Positions 16,643-25,402 of a stretch of 40,628 nucleotides of DNA are shown here, piece by piece. The notes under the pieces were generated by a model that was given only the letters and a program-made list of their open reading frames with translations, ran no database searches and was not told where the DNA came from. Where the stretch lies: assembly GCF_002929215.1 (NCBI RefSeq), contig NZ_PJII01000018.1, positions 52,405 to 93,032 of the forward strand, in the 5' to 3' direction. This DNA is from Arthrobacter sp. ZGTC412. Its GTDB lineage: Bacteria > Actinomycetota > Actinomycetes > Actinomycetales > Micrococcaceae. Position numbers and translations under genes: made by a program. Each line of letters begins with the position of its first letter. Within the stretch, counting starts at the first letter, position 1.

Positions 16643-17266
16643 ATGCAAAAGGTTGGATCAAAGACAGACATCGCACCTGTATCTTTGCGGGTTATCCCCG
16701 CCAACCAAGCGCCATGGAAGGATCTCGAGCTGGTGCTCAGCGCCAGTTCGCCACGCCGATGTCAATGCCAACGGTACAAGTTACAGCCTCGAGAGAGCTT
16801 CGCTTCTTTCCCCGATGAAGAGCGTTCACAGCGGCTGCGCCAACAAACGCACTGCGAAGACCCGGTGACAGGTGAAACTACCGGCATCATCGCTTACCTG
16901 GACGATGATCCGGTTGGCTGGTGCGCGGTGCAACCCCGTACTGCGTACCAAGGGTTACTGCGCAACAGCCGTGTCCCCTGGGTGGATCGAGCGGACGATA
17001 AAACTGATGACAGCGTATGGGCTATCACGTGTTTTGTGACTCGCATCGGGTACCGGCGACGGGGTATCAGCCGGGCGCTGGCAAGTGCTGCCGCACGGTA
17101 TGCACAAGAGCGAGGCGCGCGAGCGGTCGAGGGTTATCCCCTCACTACGACGGCGGTCCTCGACGAAGAGCTACACGTCGGTACGGTCGCGACATTCAGT
17201 CAGGCCGGCTTCCAAGTAATCAGTCATCCAACCAAGCGGCGGGTCGTCATGCGCAAAGACTTCTAG
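16643..17266 (+). CDS. GNAT-family N-acetyltransferase
   Basis: About 207 residues with the GCN5-related acetyltransferase fold. The acetyl-CoA-binding motif is visible as VTRIGYRRRGISRALASAAA (R/Q-x-x-G-x-G/A type). Before it runs a beta strand (WAITCFVTR), and after it the ERGARAVEGYPL segment. DDPVGWCAVQPR in the first half is typical of a subgroup found in many actinobacteria. The substrate cannot be deduced. The ATG at 16643 lies about nine nt after AAAGGGG; the GTG at 16634 would be too close to that site. The gene stands just before a short HTH/membrane pair on the same strand. Confidence 0.85.
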   Translation: MQKVGSKTDIAPVSLRVIPANQAPWKDLELVLSASSPRRCQCQRYKLQPRESFASFPDEERSQRLRQQTHCEDPVTGETTGIIAYLDDDPVGWCAVQPRTAYQGLLRNSRVPWVDRADDKTDDSVWAITCFVTRIGYRRRGISRALASAAARYAQERGARAVEGYPLTTTAVLDEELHVGTVATFSQAGFQVISHPTKRRVVMRKDF

Positions 17267-17298
17267 CCAAGCGAGCCCATTTTACGCCCAATAGGCTC

Positions 17299-17511
17299 GT
17301 GGAACTGGCAAAGCGCAAGATGAGCGTAGGGGAATTCGCCGAGCGCGTCGGCATCACCCCGGCCAACGTGGCGGTGCCGAAGAACGGCCGGGCCAAAGCG
17401 GTCCGTTTCAGCACTTTGGACGCGATGTGCCGGGTCCTGGGGTGTCAGGCTGGCGACCTGCTCGAGTGGGTCGACGACGACGCTGCCGGGAACGGGACGG
17501 ACGACTCTTGA
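17299..17511 (+). CDS. Short Cro/CI-type HTH protein, N-terminus degraded
   Basis: A 70-residue frame from GTG 17299 carries the HTH core MSVGEFAERVGITPANV and the tail RFSTLDAMCRVLGCQAGDLL, typical of small YozG-like regulators. In that family about ten more N-terminal residues (a first helix beginning MIV-x-L) are expected. Here the upstream sequence does not supply them, and the usual Leu-Lys of the recognition region reads VPKNGRAKAV. It may be a shortened but working repressor or a degraded one. Its stop overlaps the start of the following membrane protein (TTGA). Confidence 0.55.
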   Translation: MELAKRKMSVGEFAERVGITPANVAVPKNGRAKAVRFSTLDAMCRVLGCQAGDLLEWVDDDAAGNGTDDS

Positions 17512-17672
17512 GGTGGTTGGTCTCACTCCTCGTCGTGGCGCTGGGCGTGGCCGTCTTCGTGCTCGGTGGCGCCGATGACTCCCCGGGCCTGCAAGGCATC
17601 GGGGCGGTGCTCGTGGCCGGCGCGACCATCCTCTGCATCCGGGCCGTGCGCCTGGACCGCCGCCGGCGGTAA
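17508..17672 (+). CDS. Small two-helix membrane protein
   Basis: A 54-residue frame from TTG 17508, which overlaps the stop of the HTH gene. Two hydrophobic segments (LVSLLVVALGVAVFVLGG and IGAVLVAGATILCIRAV) are followed by a basic RLDRRRR tail, suggesting an inner-membrane hairpin. The coupling to a YozG-like regulator matches known regulator/membrane-protein pairs. The function is unknown. Confidence 0.55.
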   Translation: MRWLVSLLVVALGVAVFVLGGADDSPGLQGIGAVLVAGATILCIRAVRLDRRRR

Positions 17673-17760
17673 ATGGTAGGCCCGTGGGACGGTGGAATAC
17701 CGCTCTCCTTCTGACTCATCTAGGGATCCTTTAGCGCGACCGATGGTTCGGTGACCGCAC

Positions 17761-17787
17761 TGTCAGAGGTCCGCGCGGGGCGTCTGA
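17761..17787. other. Imperfect inverted repeat upstream of the ABC operon
   Basis: GTCAGA at 17761-17766 pairs with TCTGAC at about 17782-17787, with a GC-rich interior. It lies about 155 nt before the ABC gene. It could be an operator or a weak terminator for the preceding pair; no T-run follows. The remainder of 17673-17941 shows nothing recognisable. Confidence 0.35.
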
Positions 17788-17941
17788 CGGAACGAAGGTG
17801 TAGCGGGACCACGCCCACCGGATGCAGAAGCTCCCGACGTGCAGTACTTAGGTACTGGGTGGGGCGACCAGGGCTGGACTCAGGTCCGATGTGTCCGTTG
17901 CCGAACACGCCTAGCGTGATTGGTATGCGAAAGACAAGAAC

Positions 17942-18871
17942 ATGATTGAAGCAGAAGCACTTGTGAAGCGTTACGGGAGCAAGGTTGCAGTTGATGCGAT
18001 CGACTTCACTGTGAGACCTGGTCAGGTAACAGGTTTTCTAGGACCGAATGGCGCGGGGAAGTCCACGATGATGAGGATGATCGTTGGCTTGGATCGGCCG
18101 ACTGCAGGGCGGGTGAGCGTGAACGGGCGCCTTTACCACGAGCACCGGGCACCGTTACGGGAGGTCGGTGTGCTGCTGGATGCGAAGGCGGTCAACGGTG
18201 GTCGCTCGGCCTACAAGCACTTGCTCGCGATCGCGGCAACGCACCGAATCGGAGCTTCTCGAGTGCGTGAGGTGATCGGCTTGGCGGGACTTGAGTCGGT
18301 CGCGGGTAAGCGTGTTGGCGGGTTTTCGCTCGGAATGAGCCAGCGGCTGGGGATAGCTACTGCCCTGCTCGGCGATCCGGCGACGATCATTCTCGACGAA
18401 CCCGTGAACGGCTTGGATCCGGAGGGCGTCCGGTGGGTGAGGACGCTGATGCGGGACCTGGCCGCCGAGGGCAGAACAGTGTTGCTGTCATCGCACCTCA
18501 TGAGTGAGATGGCTCAGACCGCCGATCGGCTCATCGTGATCGGGCGGGGCAGAATCCTGGCGGATGATTCCATTAGCAGCGTCATCTCCGAAGCAACTCG
18601 CTCCGTGACTCGCGTCCGCACCCCGGACCCTGAGCGTCTGATGGCAACAATCGCCGGACCTGACATCGTGTCCTCTATGCTTGCCGATGGTGCTATCGAG
18701 ATAACCGGGCTGAGCGCTGAACAGGTCGCTATTGCCGCGTCAGCGGCTGGGATCGTCCTTTATGAGGTCACCTCAATATCGGGTTCACTGGAAGACGCCT
18801 ACATTGCCCTCACTGCAGGAGAGGTCGAGTACCGATCATCGAACAGCTCAGGGTCAGGAGCACACAAATGA
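17942..18871 (+). CDS. ABC transporter ATP-binding protein (BcrA-like)
   Basis: A 309-residue ATPase. The Walker A loop GPNGAGKST lies at 34-42, the ABC signature is seen in GGFSLGMSQRLGIATAL, and Walker B plus D-loop in TIILDEPVNGLDPEG. The His switch is in LLSSHLMSEM. The C-terminal ~90 residues form the extra domain typical of BcrA/antibiotic-resistance exporters. It energises the ABC-2 permease encoded next; the two genes overlap by ATGA. The context with a two-component system suggests export of, or protection from, a lipid- or peptide-type compound. The ATG at 17942 has a weak upstream ribosome binding site. Confidence 0.9.
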   Translation: MIEAEALVKRYGSKVAVDAIDFTVRPGQVTGFLGPNGAGKSTMMRMIVGLDRPTAGRVSVNGRLYHEHRAPLREVGVLLDAKAVNGGRSAYKHLLAIAATHRIGASRVREVIGLAGLESVAGKRVGGFSLGMSQRLGIATALLGDPATIILDEPVNGLDPEGVRWVRTLMRDLAAEGRTVLLSSHLMSEMAQTADRLIVIGRGRILADDSISSVISEATRSVTRVRTPDPERLMATIAGPDIVSSMLADGAIEITGLSAEQVAIAASAAGIVLYEVTSISGSLEDAYIALTAGEVEYRSSNSSGSGAHK

Positions 18872-19710
18872 ACGCGCTCGAAACTCCACGCGCGGCCGCT
18901 CCCGCGGAGCACCCCCCGAGGTTCGTCGACGTCCTCCTGTCAGAGTTCATCAAGCTCGGCAGTCTTCGCTCGACCGTCAGCCTCTTGCTGGCGATTGTCG
19001 TTTTCGGGCTCGCGGTCAGTTTTATCCTGGGTGTCACCGCGGAAGGCGCCGGATTGCCGGACGGACCCTCAGTAGGATTCATGCTGGACCAGGTCACGAT
19101 CGGGACCGTGTTGTTCGGGCAGCTCTTGGCAGGGGTTCTCGGGGTTCTGATCATCAGCGGAGAATACTCAAGCGGGACAATCCAATCGACGCTCCTCGCT
19201 GTCTCCGGTAGAGGTACTGTCCTGGCTGCCAAAGCTGTCGTGCTGTTCCTCACCGTGACGGCCGCCGCTCTCGTTGCAATGTTCGGCTCATGGGCCGTGA
19301 CGTATCCCCTGCTCGCCGCCCTCGGGATTGAGGTTGGCCTGACTGCTCCTGGGGTGCTCTCCGCGCTCATCGGGGGATCGGTGTATATCGGCCTCTCAGC
19401 CGTCCTTGGTTCAGGCATCGGCGCATTACTGCGATCTGTCGCTGCCGGCGTAGCAACCGTCATTTCGATAATCTTGCTGCTGCCAATCGTTCTCTCCGTC
19501 CTTCCTGCATCCTCACTGGTCAGAAACTTCCATCTCCTGTCGATGTCGAAGGCCGGCGACGCGATGTCCAGTGCCCCTGATGACGGAGGGATCTTCATGG
19601 ATTTGGCCGACGGTTATGTCAGCTCAAGTGCCGGCTGGCTCGTCGCCGCTACCTGGGCCGGCCTTTTCCTTCTCATGGGCTTCCTCCAGCTACGTCGCAG
19701 GGACGTCTGA
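18868..19710 (+). CDS. ABC-2 type membrane permease
   Basis: A 280-residue membrane protein with about six hydrophobic helices. It has the PRFVDVLLSEFIKLGSLRST start typical of ABC-2 permeases that pair with BcrA-like ATPases. The segment LIISGEYSSGTIQSTLLAV after the second helix is a family hallmark. The ATG at 18868 overlaps the ATPase stop codon. It ends with a hydrophobic helix and RRRDV. Substrate unknown. Confidence 0.88.
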   Translation: MNALETPRAAAPAEHPPRFVDVLLSEFIKLGSLRSTVSLLLAIVVFGLAVSFILGVTAEGAGLPDGPSVGFMLDQVTIGTVLFGQLLAGVLGVLIISGEYSSGTIQSTLLAVSGRGTVLAAKAVVLFLTVTAAALVAMFGSWAVTYPLLAALGIEVGLTAPGVLSALIGGSVYIGLSAVLGSGIGALLRSVAAGVATVISIILLLPIVLSVLPASSLVRNFHLLSMSKAGDAMSSAPDDGGIFMDLADGYVSSSAGWLVAATWAGLFLLMGFLQLRRRDV

Positions 19711-19727
19711 TCTCCGCGCACGAGCGA

Positions 19728-20993
19728 TTGCGCGGCGCCCTGACCGCGGCGTCGCGCGATCGCGGCAACCCGCTTCGGACTCGTCCTGGACGTGCCCGAA
19801 TCTCGGACACCCTCATCCTGATGTTCTACGCGGGTCTAGCCATCGGCATGGCGGCCCTGTCTTCCGAGCCGCCCCACATCACACCTTTATGGTCGATGGT
19901 CGTACTTGGTATCAGCGGCCTCATGGTCCTCATGACCCGTCATACGAATCGCGGACGAACCTTCGCCGCCGCAATGGTGCTGTCAGTATTCTCTCTGGCC
20001 AGCGGTTCAGGTGCTGAGTCATTACTCGCTGTGATGGCGGTATACAGAGCGGGGGTGCACCGAACAGGAAGGGTTGCCTGGACCTATTTCGGTGTCGCCA
20101 TGGTGTGCGGTGCGATAGGTGCGGTGGTCCTGTCTGTTCGAGGGATTATCCTGCCCCCCATTTTGGGGTTGGCGCCGCGAGTCCTTGCCCGAGATCCACT
20201 CCTGGACTGGGCGAACGCCTATCTGATCATCGCCGCCGCACTGCTGATCGCGGCACTGCTCGGCACGAACGCGGGACACCGACGACGCCATATTGGTGAG
20301 CTCCTCGACAGAGCAGACAGACTGGCGCGTGAGCGGGATCAACAAGGAGAAATCGCTAGAGCACTCGAGCGCGAACGCATTGCACGCGAGATGCACGACG
20401 TCATCGCGCACAGCCTTTCAGTCATCATTGCCGTCTCCGACGGTGCACACGCTGTCGCAGACGAACGCCCCGCCGAAGCGAAAGCAGCAATCGGGCGCGT
20501 CGCCGAGACCGGCCGCCGAACCCTCGTAGAAGTGCGCCGACTCCTCGGGGGTGTTCGGGGCGACGATCAGGGTTCCGCGCAGGAACACGCACCTCAACCG
20601 ACTGCACTGAATCTCACCTCCCTCGTAACCGGGTTCGCATCAACCGGTTTACCCGTACGACTCACTGTTGCGGGCGACCCCTCTACCGATCCCGGTCTTG
20701 GCCTCACCGTTTATCGGGTCGTGCAGGAATCACTAACGAACGTCCTCCGCCACGCCCACCAGGTTCACGACGTAACGGTCACGGTAACCTGGACGACCGC
20801 AACAGTGACCATCCTCGTCCGGGACACGGGACCACCCGCGTCCCCACCCACACATACCGCACCTACTGGCAGCGGCATCCTTGGGATACGGGAAAGGGCG
20901 GCACTCTACGCTGGGATGGTTGAGGCAGGGCCTCACGAAGATGGCGGATGGCGCGTCTTCGTACGACTAGAACGCGAGGAACCGCTACCGTGA
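19728..20993 (+). CDS. Sensor histidine kinase, NarL/DesK type
   Basis: A 421-residue kinase. About five to six membrane helices occupy residues 30-185, without a large extracellular sensor domain. The dimerisation/phosphoacceptor segment is RERIAREMHDVIAHSLSVII, with the phosphorylated His about residue 223. The ATPase domain shows VVQESLTNVLRHAH (N-box) and GSGILGIRERA (G-box). This is the HisKA_3 class that partners with LuxR-type response regulators, and such a regulator follows. The TTG at 19728 is the likely start, 18 nt after the permease. The membrane-only sensor suggests it detects a change in the membrane or the state of the ABC exporter. Confidence 0.88.
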   Translation: MRGALTAASRDRGNPLRTRPGRARISDTLILMFYAGLAIGMAALSSEPPHITPLWSMVVLGISGLMVLMTRHTNRGRTFAAAMVLSVFSLASGSGAESLLAVMAVYRAGVHRTGRVAWTYFGVAMVCGAIGAVVLSVRGIILPPILGLAPRVLARDPLLDWANAYLIIAAALLIAALLGTNAGHRRRHIGELLDRADRLARERDQQGEIARALERERIAREMHDVIAHSLSVIIAVSDGAHAVADERPAEAKAAIGRVAETGRRTLVEVRRLLGGVRGDDQGSAQEHAPQPTALNLTSLVTGFASTGLPVRLTVAGDPSTDPGLGLTVYRVVQESLTNVLRHAHQVHDVTVTVTWTTATVTILVRDTGPPASPPTHTAPTGSGILGIRERAALYAGMVEAGPHEDGGWRVFVRLEREEPLP

Positions 20994-21664
20994 GCGATAA
21001 CATACGGGTGCTGCTCGTCGATGACCAGGAACTTGTCCGATACGGCTTCAGACTGATGCTAGAAGCCAACCCCGGCATGGTCATTGTTGGTGAAGCGTCC
21101 GACGGCGCGCAAGCAGTCAGCGCTGTCGGACGACTCCAGCCAGACGTTGTACTCATGGATATCCGCATGCCAGGAATAGGCGGCATCGAAGCCACCAGAG
21201 GCATCACTCGCCTCCATCCGGACACTCGTGTTCTTGTCATCACCACCTACGACATTGACGAGTACGCTTTTGGGGCGCTTGAGGCCGGTGCGGCCGGCTT
21301 CCTCCTGAAGGACACCCGCCCTGACGATCTCGTGGCCGCAATACGCGCTATCCACTCTGGAGACGCCGCCGTGTCACCACGCATCACCGCGAAACTCATC
21401 CAGGTCGCAGCCCCGCACCTCCTCTTACGCCAGACCGTCGACGCCGATGACGCACTCACCGAGCTGACTGCGCGCGAACGGGAAATCTTCGTCCTCATCG
21501 GGCAAGGCGAGACGAACAGCGAAATCGCAGCAACGCTGTACCTCAGCGAGTCAACAATCAAAGCGAACGTCGGACGAATACTGTCCAAACTCGGCCTACG
21601 CAACCGAGTCGAAGCGGTCATCCGCGCCTACGAAATCGGTGTAGTCGGCCAGCAACTCACCTGA
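20990..21664 (+). CDS. Response regulator, NarL/LuxR family
   Basis: The 224-residue protein starts at GTG 20990, which overlaps the kinase stop (GTGA). The receiver domain has the acidic pair in VLLVDDQELVRYGF, the phosphorylated Asp in VVLMDIRMPG and the conserved Lys in GFLLKDTRPDDL. The C-terminal LuxR HTH is LTAREREIFVLIGQGETNSE followed by SESTIKANVGRILSKLGL. It is the partner of the preceding kinase and most likely activates this ABC operon. A longer frame from 20948 overlaps the kinase gene and is less likely. Confidence 0.92.
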   Translation: MSDNIRVLLVDDQELVRYGFRLMLEANPGMVIVGEASDGAQAVSAVGRLQPDVVLMDIRMPGIGGIEATRGITRLHPDTRVLVITTYDIDEYAFGALEAGAAGFLLKDTRPDDLVAAIRAIHSGDAAVSPRITAKLIQVAAPHLLLRQTVDADDALTELTAREREIFVLIGQGETNSEIAATLYLSESTIKANVGRILSKLGLRNRVEAVIRAYEIGVVGQQLT

Positions 21665-21804
21665 ACACGAGGACCCTAAAACGATGCGCCAGAACATGTA
21701 GGGCTCAACTGACGTTCCGGCTTCTGACTCACCGGCCCTTCAGCACGACCCACGAAATATTATCTACTCCGGAAACAGCTAAGGGGACGGCCCGGATTTT
21801 GGTC

Positions 21805-21948
21805 TTAGGCCGCTAAAAGCGCGGTCCGGTTGATTTTTTCATATTCGATAGGCATCAGTTTTCCCAGCAGTCTTTGCCGTCGCCGGCAGTGGTAGGTTCT
21901 CTCGAGCCAGAGCGTGATGGCCAGCCGGAGGTCTTGTCTGGTGAACCA
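21805..21948 (-). pseudogene. IS3-type transposase, C-terminal fragment
   Basis: The minus-strand frame reads LRLAITLWLERTYHCRRRQR, LLGKLMPIEYEKI and ends TALLAA before TAA. The RRRQR-LG-x(n)-P-x-EYE arrangement is the end of IS3-family OrfB (rve) transposases. No catalytic domain lies upstream: the frame loses likeness beyond 21948. It is a remnant of an insertion that was cut, next to 350 nt of non-coding DNA. Confidence 0.8.
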
Positions 21949-22301
21949 CCGCTATATTCTCAGCTCAAAAGCACCTTTCGTCGCTAAGACACCTTCAAAT
22001 CATCACGCCCCTTTGGAAGCACGTCAGGCGGAATTACACCCCAACGTGGCAAATGTCTTTGCCAAAGGCTGCAGGGAAGTGGTCGAGGATGACGGGCGCC
22101 ACCTGCGGGCCCAGCGTGATGGCATGGCGTTCGAGGCGATGCCTTGCCCTGGACCGGAGGAAGCGAGGAAGACCGCGCCTTCGGCAGGGAACGGTCATGC
22201 CGGCGGGTTCAGACATTTGTGCGGCACACGCTGAAAACGACACCCGACTGAAGCAGCTCTGCCATGACATTGGCGGGCCCAGGGAGGGCTTGGCCCCTGA
22301 T
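21949..22301. other. No supported gene
   Basis: Short open frames on both strands show no family likeness. One minus-strand frame contains RLERHAITLGPQVAPVILDH, which looks protein-like but has no match I can name; it may be part of the same broken insertion. Confidence 0.4.
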
Positions 22302-22706
22302 TTAGCGGACTTCTGAGCGTGCAGCGCTGGAGCGCTGCACGGGACGGAAGTAGTCGGTCAGGAATCCTGCCAGAATACTGGCCAGGATCACCATGGCGGC
22401 CGGCTGGAGCGTGATCGGCCCCACGAAGTCGCGAACGTCGATTCTAAACAGAAGCATCAGAAGGACCGCGAGGAGAAGATATGCAACCGCCAAAGCTGCC
22501 CCGACGCTTGTGATGGTCCTTCCCAGTGTCCGCCTCTTCTTCTTGGGGAACTGTTTCGAGTACTCCTCGGCGGTGCCAAATTCGGCTTCCGCAGGAGTCC
22601 CGGTGGCTCCCCCGTGGGCCCGGACTTCATCGAGGGCTTCAGCTATTTCTGACTCAGACAGCCCACGCACCCGGAGGTTGAAAGTCAGTCTTCGCTCGTA
22701 GCTCAT
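22302..22706 (-). CDS. HAAS-domain membrane protein paired with PadR
   Basis: 134 residues from ATG 22706. The N-terminal ~60 residues (LRVRGLSESEIAEALDEVRA, then FGTAEEYSKQFP) match the HAAS signalling domain found next to PadR regulators. Two hydrophobic helices follow (AALAVAYLLLAVLLMLL and ITLQPAAMVILASILAGF). It lies eight nt downstream of the PadR gene in the same orientation. HAAS proteins are thought to relay signals to PadR-type regulators or membrane partners; the exact role is not known. The ATG is preceded by AGGAACG. Confidence 0.75.
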   Translation of the reverse strand: MSYERRLTFNLRVRGLSESEIAEALDEVRAHGGATGTPAEAEFGTAEEYSKQFPKKKRRTLGRTITSVGAALAVAYLLLAVLLMLLFRIDVRDFVGPITLQPAAMVILASILAGFLTDYFRPVQRSSAARSEVR

Positions 22707-22714
22707 GGTCGTTC

Positions 22715-23047
22715 CTATCGGGTCGTCTTGATGTCGGTGAGTGCCTGGCTCATCGCCCGCCAGGCTTTCGCTGAGCGCTCCAGTTCCTGGCGGCCCTGCT
22801 CCGTGAGTCTGAACTGCTTGCGGCCCGGACCTGCCTGGTCGTGCTGCCACGTGTGCTCCACGAGACCCTGGTCCTCCAGTCTCTTCAGGAGCGGGTACAG
22901 CGTCCCACCTTTGATTCGCGTAAAACCGTGCTGCCGAAGAGTTTCAGCGATGGCGTAACCATGACTCTCACCGTGGCTGAGCACCGCAAGCACTGCCTGC
23001 GGGAGCGCTGCGCGGGTCAGCTCCTGGTCAAAGTCGATCTCACTCAC
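22715..23047 (-). CDS. PadR-family transcriptional regulator
   Basis: A 110-residue winged-helix protein. The PadR signature is complete: LSHGESHGYAIAETLRQHGF, then IKGGTLYPLLKRLEDQGLVE and GPGRKQFRLTEQGRQELE. It most likely represses its own two-gene operon and responds to a small aromatic or membrane-active ligand. The GTG at 23047 has no clear ribosome binding site, which suggests a leaderless message. The HAAS-domain gene follows eight nt downstream. Confidence 0.9.
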   Translation of the reverse strand: MSEIDFDQELTRAALPQAVLAVLSHGESHGYAIAETLRQHGFTRIKGGTLYPLLKRLEDQGLVEHTWQHDQAGPGRKQFRLTEQGRQELERSAKAWRAMSQALTDIKTTR

Positions 23048-23053
23048 AGATAG

Positions 23054-23064
23054 ATAGTGTCACT
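23054..23064. promoter_or_regulatory. Palindrome upstream of padR
   Basis: TAGTGTCACTA is an 11-nt palindrome (centre T) about seven nt upstream of the padR start. A short palindrome at the promoter fits a PadR operator for autorepression. No experimentally known PadR box is matched exactly. Confidence 0.4.
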
Positions 23065-23448
23065 AACTAGGTAGTTGCGCAACACTCAGCGCGTGGGAGG
23101 AGAGGGATAAGAGGTGCCTCCGATAGCCTTCGCGGGCGCTGCGGTACTCGATGTGCAACCTTCGGTCCACGGCCGAGGCAGCAGAGCACTCGTGGCCGTT
23201 CGTGCGACGGCTTGAGCAGGCAGTTATCCACGCAAAGGCTTGGTGCCCTGCTTTCGCGGGGCCCCCGGACCCGGCCTTACTCGAACAGGCTGCCCCGCAC
23301 CGCATCGCGGAAATCTGCTCAGTGTTGTCCTCGAATTTGGCTCCCATCGGTCGCGTTGTCGGCTTCGAATCAGTACTGTCATTGATACCGCGTGGCCACA
23401 CGTTGCACCCGCAGTTCGTCGAGCTTTACCCAGCAGAAGGACTACCGA
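23065..23448. other. No supported gene
   Basis: No frame in this stretch has domain likeness. It contains the leader of the small ORF at 23449, with GAAGGA just before its ATG. Confidence 0.45.
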
Positions 23449-23730
23449 ATGAGCGTCGAGAATTACCCCAGGTTCTTGTCAGAGTGCATCATCAAGGATC
23501 CCGACAAGGACTCAGGTCTTCGCGACGACGAAATGTACGGGGTGTACCTGAGCTGGTGCGCCCTCAATGGAATGCAGCCCGGCGCCGATCATGCCTTTTG
23601 GGCCGCCATCAAGGAACTTGGCCACAGCAGGAATTACCACGATGATGGCCATCACGTGTGGCCTGGGCTCACGATGACGGGCCCTGCAGCAGTGGATTAC
23701 ATCCTGTCCAGCCAGCCCAGCCTCGCCTAA
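23449..23730 (+). CDS. Small conserved-looking protein with primase C-terminal-like segment
   Basis: A 93-residue frame from ATG 23449, preceded by GAAGGA. The segment MYGVYLSWCALNGMQPGADH followed by AFWAAIKELG resembles the short winged-helix-like region at the C-terminus of phage/plasmid D5-type primase-helicases (Y-x-x-W-C-x-x-N-G). As a stand-alone protein it could be a small DNA-binding factor. The likeness is a pattern only; no function is assigned. Longer upstream starts have no ribosome binding site. Confidence 0.6.
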   Translation: MSVENYPRFLSECIIKDPDKDSGLRDDEMYGVYLSWCALNGMQPGADHAFWAAIKELGHSRNYHDDGHHVWPGLTMTGPAAVDYILSSQPSLA

Positions 23731-24490
23731 ACCCAGAGCTTCTGGGCGCCCTCGTGCATGCCGCGCGTTCGCCCATTATCAGGGGAAGACTTTGAGGGGC
23801 CGACGGCGACTGGGGGTATGAACTGTCTCTTGGATTAGTTCACTACGCCGCCGACCCGGCTTTGCGTCACGCTTCCGCGCAGAAATTCGTGTCTGCCTAA
23901 GGGAACGGTATCCCTCTTCAACTTTTGCTGTCACTAGGAAGGGGGTACCCAATTCTCAAAAGAGGGGCAGGGGGGCCGCTGAGCCGTCGAAGCCGAACAC
24001 GATCCTCCGCCTTTCTCCCAGAGGGCACTGGATTTGAACCGGAAATCCTTAATCGGAAGGCCCAGCCGGATTAGCATCTACGAACAAGCGACAAGGCAGT
24101 GGAGGAATTGGGTGAAACGAGTGCACTTTACTGATCCGTTTTCGGCTGGGGAACCGCCTTCCCTAACGGCATCAAACCCCCCGCCGCCCCTTCCCGCTCC
24201 TTCCACCAAACGGGCGCCGACCTCAGACATCGCGCCTCCCCGTGGCCGGGAACGCGAAAAACAACAACTCATCTACGACCTGGCAGTCCTCGCCGCCAAC
24301 CGCCGCCCCCCGGTGGCGTAGGCGAGCCCACCAAGGCATCCCCAAGTACGAGCCCGCGCCGGAATCTCCGCAGCGGCATCAGGCGGAACTATCAGCCGGC
24401 GGCGGCCGGGCGGCGATTACCTCCACCTCGATCACGGCCTTTCGGGGACCGTTGAGATTCCCGACAGGGGGCAGGGCGGGATTTTCGTCT
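23731..24490. other. No supported gene; possible degraded dif-like site near 24033-24060
   Basis: The frame at 24034-24321 (ending GREREKQQLIYDLAVLAANR) is open but unrecognised. At about 24033-24060 the sequence TTGAACCGGAAATCC then TTAATCGG resembles, with small indels, the dif-like sites elsewhere in the window. It could be the decayed left boundary of the recombinase island that ends at site E. The GGATTTGAACC within it also looks like a tRNA T-arm, but the stems do not pair. Confidence 0.3.
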
Positions 24491-24504
24491 AAGTAGGCCA
24501 CACC

Positions 24505-24590
24505 CCAAACCTGACAACCTGCGCGGCTAGTCTTGACTTCTTTCTAAGACGAGCCTAGAACTCAACCTGACAGGACGAGGGTTGGAGGCA
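24505..24590 (+). promoter_or_regulatory. Possible resolution (res) site before the serine recombinase
   Basis: Two direct copies of an AACCTGACA core occur at 24508-24516 and 24564-24572, between them CTAGTCTTGACTTC and TCTAAGACGAGCCTAG, which form an interrupted inverted repeat. On the other strand the core reads TGTCAGGTT, which recalls the subsites of Tn21-group res. A res site directly upstream of tnpR is the usual arrangement. GGAGG at 24583-24587 is the ribosome binding site. Confidence 0.45.
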
Positions 24591-24594
24591 ATCA

Positions 24595-25161
24595 GTGGCC
24601 GGGCAGCGGGTCGGGTACGTGCGTGTCAGCACGCTGGACCAGAACGAGAAACGCCAGCTCGAAGGCCAGGTCCTGGACCGGGTTTTTACGGACAAGGCAT
24701 CCGGCAGGGACACCTCCCGACCGCAACTTACGGAACTGCTGCGGTTCGCCCGCGACGGGGACACCGTCGTGGTTCACAGCATGGACCGGCTCGCCCGCAA
24801 CCTGGATGACTTGCGTGCCCTCGTGCAGGGCCTCACCCGGAAGGGCGTGCGGGTGGAGTTCGTCAAAGAGAGCTTGGTCTTCACCGGTGAGGACTCCCCC
24901 ATGGCAAACCTCATGCTCTCCGTTATGGGAGCCTTTGCTGAATTTGAACGTTCCCTCATCATGGAACGCCAGAGAGAAGGCATCGCCCTGGCCAAGCAGC
25001 GCGGCGCGTACAAGGGGCGGAAGAAGACCCTCACGCCGGAACGGGCAGCCGAGCTGGTCCAGTGGGCCGGCAGCGGCATCCCAAAAGTCGTCCTTGCGCG
25101 CGATTACGGGATCAGCAGGGAGACGGTCTACCAGTATCTACGTCAGGCCCGGCGGCCCTAA
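24595..25161 (+). CDS. Serine recombinase (resolvase family)
   Basis: A complete 188-residue small serine recombinase. The catalytic Ser is in VGYVRVSTLDQNEKRQ (residue 12); the family's Arg-containing motif is HSMDRLARNLDDLRALV; the dimer helix is LMLSVMGAFAEFERSLIMER. The C-terminal HTH is ARDYGISRETVYQYLRQ. The length and layout match resolvases/invertases of the Tn3 group. The GTG at 24595 follows GGAGG by seven nt. A 5'-deleted relative lies at 1468-1731. No Tn3 transposase is present, so it probably serves a smaller element together with the tyrosine recombinase and ATPase downstream. Confidence 0.93.
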   Translation: MAGQRVGYVRVSTLDQNEKRQLEGQVLDRVFTDKASGRDTSRPQLTELLRFARDGDTVVVHSMDRLARNLDDLRALVQGLTRKGVRVEFVKESLVFTGEDSPMANLMLSVMGAFAEFERSLIMERQREGIALAKQRGAYKGRKKTLTPERAAELVQWAGSGIPKVVLARDYGISRETVYQYLRQARRP

Positions 25162-25402
25162 GATCTTCCCTCGACTTGCTTCTTTGGGTCCGGGTCGGCC
25201 CACGGAAAACCGGTTGTCGATGTCTGGTCCTGATGCTTTCAATCCCCGAGACCCTGGTTTCTACCGCCCCGGTGTTGTGCTGGTGGCGGTGTAGCCGCGT
25301 GTGTTCCGAGTGGTTGTATCGGGACGTTTTCGTGGCCATGCCACACCCTAGTCAGCCCACGTCTGTGCTGACTACGAGTTCACGCGGGCGTAGCCTGTCC
25401 CT

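Noticed and set aside
24026-24060. tRNA-like T-arm (GGATTTGAACC) suggesting a tRNA gene or tRNA attachment site
   Set aside because: The T-stem does not pair, and no anticodon arm or acceptor stem fits on either strand. A degraded dif-like site explains the sequence better.
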